From contig JAHITZ010000035.1 in assembly GCA_018817405.1 (NCBI GenBank), forward strand, positions 1 through 32,496: 32,496 nucleotides of DNA, given 5' to 3'. The stretch's first letter is position 1. Every line of letters begins with the position of its first letter. The DNA is from Nanobdellota archaeon (GTDB lineage Archaea; Nanobdellota; Nanobdellia; Pacearchaeales; GW2011-AR1). The position numbers and the translations under genes were made by a program. This document shows positions 22,746 through 28,650 of this stretch, piece after piece. The notes beneath the pieces are model-generated. The model saw only the letters and a program-made list of their open reading frames with translations. It made no database searches and was not told the DNA's origin.

Positions 22746-23663
22746 ATGGTATTTGAGAATGAGATTGTGAGTTCGTTGATTATTGCGATAGTTCAGGGTT
22801 TGACTGAATGGCTGCCTGTTTCGTCGTCTGGGCATCTAGTTTTGTTTGAGAAGATTTTACAGTATCGCGGGGGTTTGATGTTTGATGTTGCTTTGCATTT
22901 TGGAACGCTGATGGCTGTATTTGTTTATTTTGGAGCAGACATTGTTGATATTATCCGTGAGTTGTTGATGGGAAAATTGGAAAGTGAAAACGGCCGTTTA
23001 GGATTGTTGATAATTGTTGCAACAATTCCTGCAGCGTTGGTTGGGTTTTTATTGAAAAATGTTTTTGAACAGGCGTTTAGTAGTTTGGCGATTGTTGCAG
23101 TTGGTTTTGCTATTACTGGTGTTTTTTTGTTGATAGTTTCTATTGGTGGGAAAGGAACCAGCCCAACTCGCGGCCACGCGCGAAATAATTGGGAAGATAC
23201 TCGTCGCGCAACGCGCTCGCCCACCCAGAAATATCATAATAATAAATCTCGTTCAGTTTTGAGAGGTGATGGGATTATTGGCAAGGGAAAAAGGTTTGGA
23301 TATTTGGGAGCGTTGTTAGTTGGTATCGCGCAGATATTTTCACTTTTCCCAGGGGTTTCAAGAAGCGGGGCGACGATTGGTTCTGGATTGCTACTGGGTT
23401 TGAATGAAAAAAATGCTGTTAAGTTTTCTTTTTTAATGAGTATCCCAATAATTTTTGGAGCTAGTATTTTAACGATTGGTAATCAGACACTTCCTTCGAA
23501 CTTAATTTGGGCGACTTTGGTTAGTTTTATTGTGGGTTTGGGCACGATACACTTATTGTATGGTAAGATGTTGGCTAAGAGGAAGAATTTGAAGTGGTTT
23601 GCTGTTTACGCGTTGTTGTTGGCTGTGGGGATTGGAGTTTGGATGGTAGTGTTTAGGGTATAA
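22746..23663 (+). CDS. uppP: undecaprenyl-diphosphatase UppP/BacA with an in-frame palindrome insertion
   Basis: UppP dephosphorylates the polyprenyl-diphosphate carrier so that it can be reused for envelope glycan or glycoprotein synthesis. Family motifs are Q-G-L-T-E-W-L-P-V-S-S-S-G-H-L (residues 17-31), with the catalytic Glu and Ser-His, and F-P-G-V-S-R-S-G-A-T (residues 202-211). The membrane-helix pattern is otherwise complete. I use the ATG at 22746 rather than a GTG at 22737 because CTTTATTAAC (22716-22725) is a TATA-like box at the right distance. The 305-residue length exceeds the usual 265-275. The excess lies in one cytoplasmic-loop segment, T-S-P-T-R-G-H-A-R onward, encoded by the GC-rich palindrome at 23167-23219. 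In archaea it probably recycles dolichyl-type carriers for protein glycosylation. Confidence 0.92.
   Translation: MVFENEIVSSLIIAIVQGLTEWLPVSSSGHLVLFEKILQYRGGLMFDVALHFGTLMAVFVYFGADIVDIIRELLMGKLESENGRLGLLIIVATIPAALVGFLLKNVFEQAFSSLAIVAVGFAITGVFLLIVSIGGKGTSPTRGHARNNWEDTRRATRSPTQKYHNNKSRSVLRGDGIIGKGKRFGYLGALLVGIAQIFSLFPGVSRSGATIGSGLLLGLNEKNAVKFSFLMSIPIIFGASILTIGNQTLPSNLIWATLVSFIVGLGTIHLLYGKMLAKRKNLKWFAVYALLLAVGIGVWMVVFRV
23167..23219. repeat. GC-rich palindromic element inside uppP, copy 1
   Basis: CTCGCGGCCACGC (23167-23179) and GCGCAACGCGCTCG (23206-23219) recur as the same 13-mer and GCGTAACGCGCTCG at 26583-26595 and 26623-26636, with 26 or 27 unrelated bases between the arms. The arms are partly complementary (CGCG with CGCG, CGC with GCG), so each copy can fold. 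This copy is read through in frame within uppP and adds a polar, Arg-rich loop. Its GC content is much higher than the surrounding gene. Confidence 0.72.
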
Positions 23664-23712
23664 GTAACTGATATATCTCAGTAGCTAAGTAAAAAGTAGT
23701 TTATGTGTATTT

Positions 23713-23811
23713 CCCCTGCCTCGCAAATCCGCTCCTTACATCTCTCTCGCATTTGCTCCCCCTAGAACTAATTAGCAAGAAGAACCCCGTGTAGATTTTT
23801 AGTAGGTTCTA
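23713..23811. repeat. C-rich intergenic stretch with small inverted repeats
   Basis: The 217-base gap between convergent uppP and metG holds a G-poor, C-rich stretch (23713-23762) with a GCAAAT/ATTTGC pair (23723-23728/23751-23756). TAGAAC/GTTCTA (23763-23768/23806-23811) and AGAACC/GGTTCT (23781-23786/23805-23810) follow as alternative stems. It resembles the C-rich palindromic elements elsewhere but has no second copy in this window. It could serve as a bidirectional terminator region. Confidence 0.4.
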
Positions 23812-23880
23812 ATTATACTAATTAATTATTCATACATCAGATTATTTTAAAGAGGACATATGTTCCCTGCGTGATGAACT

Positions 23881-25323
23881 TTAATTTATTTTCCTAAACA
23901 AAATCTCACTCTTTTTTATCTTAGAGATTTTTAGAGGTTTGTCTAACTCTTTACTATCAATCTTGAAGTTAAATGTCTTGGCGATTTTTTCACAAGTTGA
24001 TGGGATGAATGGTGAGAGGAGGATTGTGAAATCTTTGATATCATTGGTTAGTTCGTAAAGAACCTTTTTATCTTGAGTTTCCCAGGGTTTTTTGTTTTGG
24101 ACGTATTCGTTGCATTTGTCGATGAATGCGAAGATTTCGTTTAGAGCTTTGTCGAACTCTAGGCCTTCAAAATATTTGGAAACTTTTTTGTAGGTTTCTT
24201 TTGAAGAAATGTTTTTTATTGGGGTTTTTTCCAATCCGTATTTTTCTGCTAGTGTTGAGACTCTGGAGATCAGGTTGCCGAGTTTGTTTGCTAGCTCGTT
24301 GTTGTGTCTATCTTTCAAAGCTTGTTCTGAGAAGTCGCCGTCGTCTCCGAAAGGGGTTGCCCTTAGGAGGAAGTATCTTACAGTGTCTGGCCCTGCGTAA
24401 CCAACTAATTGATTTATTTTTATTGCGTTGCCTGCAGATTTGCCCATTTTTTCATTGAGGATTGTCCACCAACCGTGTGCGAAGACTTCTTTAGGCAGTT
24501 TTATTCCTGCTGACTTTAACATAGCAGGCCAGTAAACTGTGTGGAACCAGATTATGTCCTTTCCGATTATGTGAACGTCTGCTGGCCAGAATTTTTCTTT
24601 TTTTGGAAGTTGGCATGCACTGTAGTAATTTAACAAAGCGTCGAACCAGACGTATGCGACGTGTTTTTTGTCGAATGGCAGGGGAACGCCCCAGTCAAAG
24701 CTTGTTCTGGAGATTGAAAAGTCTTTTAGGCCTTCTTTTACGCGGTTGATGATTTCGTTTTTACGTGTTTTTGGGGATATGAATTTAGGGTTTTTCTTGT
24801 ATAAATCTAGAAGAAAGTCTTGGTATTTGCTTAGCTTGAAGAAGTAAGATTCTTCTTTTAGGTTTTCTAGGGGTTTTTTGTGGGTTGGACAGGAGAAATC
24901 TGGTGCGTCTTTTTCTGTGTAGTAGGCTTCGCAATCTGTGCAGTATAGGCCGGAGTATTCGCCTTTGTAGATGTCTCCATTATCGAAGCATTTTTGTAAG
25001 ACTTCTTGAACGACTTTTTCGTGTTCAGGGTCTGTTGTTCTAATGAAGTGATCGTATTCGATTTCTAACTGAGACCAGGCTTTTTTGAATTCTGGAATCA
25101 AGGCATCTATAAATTCTTTTGGTTTCTTTCCAGCTTTCTTCGCTGTTTTTTCTATTTTTTTGCCGTGTTCGTCTGTTCCGGTGAGGAAGAAGACTTCCTT
25201 GCCTAAGAGTTTGTGCCAGCGTGCTAAAGCATCGGCTGCGATTGTTGTGTATGCGTGCCCTAAATGCGGGACGTCGTTCGGATAGTATATCGGTGTTGTT
25301 ATGTAGTATTTTTGTTTTGTCAT
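23881..25323 (-). CDS. metG: methionyl-tRNA synthetase, short form
   Basis: A class Ia synthetase of 480 residues that charges tRNA-Met. The HIGH motif is H-L-G-H at residues 20-23, after T-P-I-Y-Y-P-N-D-V-P. The connective domain holds one zinc knuckle, C-T-D-C and later C-P-T-H (about residues 124-144). The KMSKS motif is K-M-G-K-S near residues 293-297, a Gly variant. F-L-T-G-T-D-E-H-G-K-K near residues 46-56 is the methionine pocket region. The single knuckle and the sequence style match the bacterial MetG2-like branch. The helical anticodon-binding domain is present, but the C-terminal EMAP-like dimerisation domain is absent; in archaea that domain may be a separate gene. Confidence 0.93.
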   Translation of the reverse strand: MTKQKYYITTPIYYPNDVPHLGHAYTTIAADALARWHKLLGKEVFFLTGTDEHGKKIEKTAKKAGKKPKEFIDALIPEFKKAWSQLEIEYDHFIRTTDPEHEKVVQEVLQKCFDNGDIYKGEYSGLYCTDCEAYYTEKDAPDFSCPTHKKPLENLKEESYFFKLSKYQDFLLDLYKKNPKFISPKTRKNEIINRVKEGLKDFSISRTSFDWGVPLPFDKKHVAYVWFDALLNYYSACQLPKKEKFWPADVHIIGKDIIWFHTVYWPAMLKSAGIKLPKEVFAHGWWTILNEKMGKSAGNAIKINQLVGYAGPDTVRYFLLRATPFGDDGDFSEQALKDRHNNELANKLGNLISRVSTLAEKYGLEKTPIKNISSKETYKKVSKYFEGLEFDKALNEIFAFIDKCNEYVQNKKPWETQDKKVLYELTNDIKDFTILLSPFIPSTCEKIAKTFNFKIDSKELDKPLKISKIKKSEILFRKIN

Positions 25324-25353
25324 AGGAACTGTAAAGAAAAAGGGTATAAAAGA

Positions 25354-25722
25354 TTAACTAAATGTTCCCTTTCCGATGGCGTTTATGACGTAGTTTGCTA
25401 GGCCGTCGGGGGTTTCTCGCGGGCTGAGGTTTCTATCTCTTGTGACTTGGCCTTTGTATATTTTTCTCCAATCGACCTGATTCGGGGGGGTTCTGTATGC
25501 TGTTATTGTTACTAGTTTGAATTTTAATCCAGTTCCTGAGATGTTGCCTTCTGCAATTGTTGTGGGTTCGTCCGCAGGCATAAAATGTTCGCTTGCTCTT
25601 TGTAAGATTTGGCTGGTTTCTCTTCGCTGGTTTATAATTAAGATTGCATATTCGTGGGCTTCTGGTCTGTCTCGTGATCTTACCTCCCATCTTAACTGTC
25701 TTGGTATTTTTTGTTTTGGCAT
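25354..25722 (-). CDS. hypothetical protein, 122 aa
   Basis: Soluble, basic protein with mixed alpha/beta character: helix-like E-A-H-E-Y-A-I-L-I-I-N-Q-R-R-E-T-S-Q-I-L, then beta-like G-T-G-L-K-F-K-L-V-T-I-T-A-Y. I do not recognise the family. It sits 30 bases upstream of metG on the same strand, close enough for co-transcription. Its own upstream region leads directly into the palindromic element at 25792-25898. Confidence 0.65.
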   Translation of the reverse strand: MPKQKIPRQLRWEVRSRDRPEAHEYAILIINQRRETSQILQRASEHFMPADEPTTIAEGNISGTGLKFKLVTITAYRTPPNQVDWRKIYKGQVTRDRNLSPRETPDGLANYVINAIGKGTFS

Positions 25723-25791
25723 TCTAATCTAAATGAGAAAGGATTTATAATTATTGTTGAGTTACAGTATCTCTGCACAGAAATTTTAGAA

Positions 25792-25898
25792 GTGTTTTTT
25801 GCATCCCTCCCACCCTTCCAATTGGTCAGAGCAGTGTGCTTTTTCTGTGTTGCGTTTTTTCTTGCACATCGTTCTGATATGTTGGTTGCAAAAAACAC
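25792..25898. repeat. palindromic element family E, copy 1, with C-rich bulge
   Basis: Outer 12-bp repeats GTGTTTTTTGCA/TGCAAAAAACAC (25792-25803/25887-25898) are followed on the 5' side by a C-rich tract with CCC at 25805-25807, 25809-25811, 25813-25815 and CC at 25818-25819, a G-quadruplex-prone motif on the minus strand. Inner stems are TCAGA/TCTGA (25826-25830/25873-25877) and TGTGC/GCACA (25835-25839/25864-25868). The stretch TTTTTGC-[AG]-TCCCTCCC is shared with 26737-26765. It occupies the divergent gap between the 122-aa gene and rpl15e; no coding frame is seen. Confidence 0.8.
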
Positions 25899-25942
25899 AT
25901 AAAAGTTTTCAGCTTCTGCGGAGATAATGGGTTATTGGAAAG

Positions 25943-25951
25943 TTTTAAAAA
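25943..25951 (+). promoter_or_regulatory. TATA box of rpl15e
   Basis: TTTTAAAAA lies 26 bases before the ATG at 25973, the spacing of an archaeal TATA box for a leaderless or nearly leaderless transcript. It is downstream of the palindromic element, which therefore leaves the core promoter intact. Confidence 0.6.
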
Positions 25952-25972
25952 CCACATTCCTCTTTTCTCAAA

Positions 25973-26548
25973 ATGGTTAAGGGTTCAATGTATTATCTAA
26001 GACAAGCGTGGAAGAAGCCGAGCAAGGAGATGACTCGTGATAGACTTATTGAATGGCGGGCTTCTAATGCAATTGTAAAAGTTGAAAAACCGTTGAGGTT
26101 GGACAGGGCTCGGGCGCTTGGGTATAAGGCTAAGAGGGGATTTATTATATTGAGAGTTAGGTTGAATAGAGGTGGAAGGAAGAGAGAAAGAGCTGGAGTT
26201 AAAGGAAGGAAGACAAGGAAACAGACAAATAGGAAGACTTTGAAGATGAATTATCAGTGGGTTGCAGAAATTAGGGCTGCGAGGAAGTATCCATCGCTTG
26301 AGGTTTTGAATTCTTATAATATCGGAAAAGATGGGAAGCATTATTTTTATGAGGTTATTATGGTTGATACTTCAAAGCCTGAGATAAAGAAAGATAGGAC
26401 TACTAAGTGGATTACTAAAGGAGCGAATAAGAAAAGGGCTGAGCGAGGACTGACTTCGGCTGCTAAGAAATCTCGCGGTTTGCGAAGTAAAAGTCCGAAG
26501 ATGAAAGTAAGACCATCATTGAGGGCATGGGGAAGGAAGGGGAAATAG
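25973..26548 (+). CDS. rpl15e: 50S ribosomal protein L15e
   Basis: L15e is an archaeal and eukaryotic large-subunit protein absent from bacteria, binding 23S rRNA. The 191-residue, highly basic sequence matches the family throughout: M-Y-Y-L-R-Q-A-W-K-K-P near the start, W-R-x-S-N-A-I-V-[KR]-V-E-K-P-L-R-L-D-R-A-R-A-L-G-Y-K-A-K in the first third, R-G-G-R-K-R and the central N-Y-Q-W-V-A-E near residues 91-97, E-V-L-N-S-Y, and the Lys/Arg-rich end with A-K-K-S-R-G-L-R. It is the clearest single marker that the organism is an archaeon. It appears to be a stand-alone transcription unit. Confidence 0.97.
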   Translation: MVKGSMYYLRQAWKKPSKEMTRDRLIEWRASNAIVKVEKPLRLDRARALGYKAKRGFIILRVRLNRGGRKRERAGVKGRKTRKQTNRKTLKMNYQWVAEIRAARKYPSLEVLNSYNIGKDGKHYFYEVIMVDTSKPEIKKDRTTKWITKGANKKRAERGLTSAAKKSRGLRSKSPKMKVRPSLRAWGRKGK

Positions 26549-26578
26549 TTTTTGGAAAAAATAGCTTAAATAGTTGGC

Positions 26579-26647
26579 TCTGCTCGCGGCCACGCATCCT
26601 AATTTGGTATTAGTTTACTGATGCGTAACGCGCTCGTCGCTCGCAGA
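26579..26647. repeat. GC-rich palindromic element, copy 2 (intergenic)
   Basis: The 406-base gap 26549-26954 has no coding frame and holds two elements. This one starts TCTGC and ends GCAGA, with an inner stem ACGCATC/GATGCGT (26592-26598/26620-26626). Its arms CTCGCGGCCACGC and GCGTAACGCGCTCG match the element inside uppP (23167-23219). The central bases differ between the copies, but here they still form a stem next to the conserved arm. Confidence 0.72.
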
Positions 26648-26707
26648 TTAATGGATAAAACAAACTGAATATTTTTTATTGAACATTTTTAATTTGTTTG
26701 GTAACTC

Positions 26708-26873
26708 CTTAGCTTTCTGAAGTTCTCGTCAGCATCACATTTTTGCGTCCCTCCCTCCCTCCCTGTTACTGCAATCGCTGCACAGTTCTTTACTTTGCGT
26801 TCTCGACGGTGCAGCACGATTGCTTATTGATTGCAAAAATGTTATGAAGAATAAATCGCTTCAGAAAGCTAAG
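26708..26873. repeat. palindromic element family E, copy 2, with perfect G4 motif
   Basis: Perfect 15-bp terminal repeats CTTAGCTTTCTGAAG (26708-26722 and 26859-26873) enclose stem 2, ACATTTTTGC/GCAAAAATGT (26737-26746/26833-26842). The 5' bulge has four CCC runs at 26749-26763, each separated by a single T, so the minus strand has four GGG runs with one-base loops, the most stable class of G-quadruplex. Stem 3 is GCAATCG plus CTGCAC (26771-26783) pairing with GTGCAG and CGATTGC (26809-26814, 26817-26823). The architecture equals family A and 25792-25898. The TATA-like ATTTAAAAA just to the right (about 26889-26897) belongs to the next gene. Confidence 0.85.
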
Positions 26874-26954
26874 CAAATACTTTGTTTGGTAAGATTTAAA
26901 AATGGGAACGAGGCAAAGTTTATTAATTCTTAATTCTTAAATTAAAAGGTAAAA

Positions 26955-27821
26955 ATGGTATGGTATGATGGCGTTGTTAAGAGCTTAGTTGATGGATTTA
27001 AGAGAGTTAGGGAGAGTAGTGGAGCTTATCAGCGAGAGAGGACGAGAAATAAGTGGTTGGAAAAGAGGTTGCAGGGGCCTGTTAATCTTGTGATGCAACA
27101 TAGAGAAGAATTGGAACAGAGAGATGAACAGCTAGTTGGCAGGGATAGACAAATTGCTGATTTAACTGATCAACTTTCTGAACAAGAAATGGTCCATAGG
27201 GCTGAAGTTGATATGGCTGTAACTGAAGTAGAAAAGCGTCTTGGAAATCAATACAGAGAGAGGTTAAGAGAGATTAATAGTGAGATGGCAACAGATAGGA
27301 GGAGGCTGATGATGGTTTTGGATGTACAGAGAGAGATAAATAGAGACTTAAGGATTAACAAGGCATTTGTACCTTTGCTTAGGCTTTATGGAGCAACAAA
27401 CCCGGTATTTGCCAGGCTTAACGGTCTTTTTTTGGATGATAGGTTGAGTGTTAGGTATGTTACGCCTGCATTTGTAAACATGACACAGATTCCTGAGGAA
27501 AAGATATTGGAAGAAGGGGTTCCACAGTTAAGTGCTGCATTGCATGCTGAAGAGGGTGTAAGGATGAGGAGGCCAAGATTAAAATTAACTTTTGGAGGAA
27601 GAGATTATGAGGTAAGGCAAAGGTCTTATCAAATACCAGACGGAGAAGGCAATACCATTGGAGTATTTGTTCATATAACAAGAATTGATGAGGGTTTGTT
27701 TGGGGCCCTTAGAAATAAGAGGAACAGAGCGAGAAAGGAGTATGCTGCAGTAAGTGAGATTATTAAATTGATAAAAGAAAGTGTGGTTTTTGTATCTGGG
27801 AGAAATCCCTCAATGGCTTAA
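26955..27821 (+). CDS. coiled-coil protein with PAS-like domain, 288 aa
   Basis: The first part (about residues 30-135) is a long charged helix with heptad-like spacing (R-E-E-L-E-Q-R-D-E-Q-L-V-G-R-D-R-Q-I-A-D-L), a clear coiled coil. The second part (about 150-240) resembles a PAS sensor domain: G-L-F-L-D-D-R-L-S-V-R-Y-V-T-P-A-F, then F-G-G-R-D-Y-E-V-R-Q-R-S-Y, and I-P-D-G-E-G-N-T-I-G-V-F-V-H-I-T, the usual D-G-x-x-x-G-x-x-x-x-x-x-D-I-T ending. No histidine kinase, GGDEF or helix-turn-helix output domain is present. There is no membrane segment, so it is cytosolic. AAAAGGTAAAA before the ATG is a weak Shine-Dalgarno match. It may act as a signalling scaffold or partner-binding sensor; function uncertain. 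Confidence 0.72.
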   Translation: MVWYDGVVKSLVDGFKRVRESSGAYQRERTRNKWLEKRLQGPVNLVMQHREELEQRDEQLVGRDRQIADLTDQLSEQEMVHRAEVDMAVTEVEKRLGNQYRERLREINSEMATDRRRLMMVLDVQREINRDLRINKAFVPLLRLYGATNPVFARLNGLFLDDRLSVRYVTPAFVNMTQIPEEKILEEGVPQLSAALHAEEGVRMRRPRLKLTFGGRDYEVRQRSYQIPDGEGNTIGVFVHITRIDEGLFGALRNKRNRARKEYAAVSEIIKLIKESVVFVSGRNPSMA

Positions 27822-27834
27822 CTCAATTGACATG

Positions 27835-27945
27835 CCGAGGACATTGAAGCGCACGCTCCCTACTTCAGTTCGGAGTGAGCGTGCTGGTTCTCGGTCATGA
27901 TCAAGAACCCTGACACGCCCCGGACTTTAGTCCGAGGGTTCTTGA
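27835..27945. repeat. two GC-rich hairpins at the convergent gene ends
   Basis: Hairpin 1 has CCGAG/CTCGG (27835-27839/27890-27894) outside and GCACGCTC/GAGCGTGC (27851-27858/27877-27884) inside. Hairpin 2 has an 11-bp outer stem TCAAGAACCCT/AGGGTTCTTGA (27901-27911/27935-27945), a one-sided bulge GACACGCCC on the 5' side, and CGGACT/AGTCCG (27921-27926/27929-27934). The one-sided bulge repeats the plan of the other palindromes. The position between convergent stops would also suit a bidirectional terminator. The 121-bp repeat copy 2 follows 17 bases later. Confidence 0.7.
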
Positions 27946-27962
27946 CATTGTTTAATCACCTA

Positions 27963-28083
27963 TTATGTTAAGATGCTTGCGAAAACTCTACAATTAAGTG
28001 TGGAGTTAGCATCTTGAGCATCCAAAAAACGAGCGCTATCAAACCGCACATTTTAAGGTGTGGTGGCTCATCGTTTTTCTGAT
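27963..28083. repeat. 121-bp two-hairpin dispersed repeat, copy 2
   Basis: This is the same length as copy 1 at 5573-5693, with about nine substitutions. In the inner stem of hairpin 1, ACTCTACA still pairs with TGTGGAGT through a G-U-type pair, and in hairpin 2 ACCGCAC pairs with GTGTGGT in the same way. The right end overlaps the 3' end of the minus-strand gene 28068-28649 and supplies its last codons and TGA stop. Confidence 0.8.
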
Positions 28084-28649
28084 TTTCTCTTTTTCTTCAC
28101 TATCACAATTGCAAGAATAATTACAATGACTATTATTGCAATAATCACGATTAAAGAGGTTGATATTTTATCTTTTTCAGGAGGAGCTTCTTCTACAGAT
28201 AATTCTGGAACTACTAAAAAAGGAAGGGTTGTATCCATTGCAATTCCAATTGTTACTCCTCCATCAATTATATCACTAGTTATTTCTTTGAAAGATATAA
28301 CAACAAGGTATTCAGTGTCAATAGCAGCATCTTCTGGGATTTTATATTCTACAAGAACCTCGGTGTCTTTTGTTCCGATAGGGACTGTGTAATCCTTTTC
28401 AATGCTGTTGGTGTTTGTTACAATGTTTCCATCATCTGTTTTAACTTCAGCTCTGAAAATAACATCTTCGTCTCCAACCATGTTTTGTAATGTCAACTTA
28501 AGGGTTCCTTCTTCTCCGGTTTGAACGCTTTTAGGGTTGCCAACCCAGATAGAGGAAGAAACTCCTGCGGCGTTTACAGTGGCAAGTAAAAAAATACTTA
28601 CAGCTAAAATCGCTGCCATTATGCTGACTATTTGTTTTGTGTTTTTCAT
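28068..28649 (-). CDS. secreted Ig-like membrane-anchored protein, 193 aa
   Basis: A signal peptide (about residues 1-27, ending V-N-A-A) is followed by one beta-sandwich domain of S-layer or NEW3/COG1361-like character (G-E-E-G-T-L-K-L-T-L-Q-N near residues 46-57, V-L-V-E-Y-K-I-P-E near residues 98-106). A short Pro/Glu linker precedes a single C-terminal membrane helix (about 164-184, L-I-V-I-I-A-I-I-V-I-V-I-I-L) and a basic K-K-K-R-K tail, so the domain faces outside. The ATG lies one base after the stop of the upstream gene, indicating a shared transcript and probably coupled translation. The last codons come from the 121-bp repeat. Confidence 0.78.
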   Translation of the reverse strand: MKNTKQIVSIMAAILAVSIFLLATVNAAGVSSSIWVGNPKSVQTGEEGTLKLTLQNMVGDEDVIFRAEVKTDDGNIVTNTNSIEKDYTVPIGTKDTEVLVEYKIPEDAAIDTEYLVVISFKEITSDIIDGGVTIGIAMDTTLPFLVVPELSVEEAPPEKDKISTSLIVIIAIIVIVIILAIVIVKKKRKSEKR

Positions 28650-28650
28650 T

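Noticed and set aside
27835-27945. Bacterial rho-independent terminators
   Set aside because: No U-run follows the stems, and archaeal termination elsewhere in the window uses plain T tracts. A terminator role is still possible but not supported by sequence.
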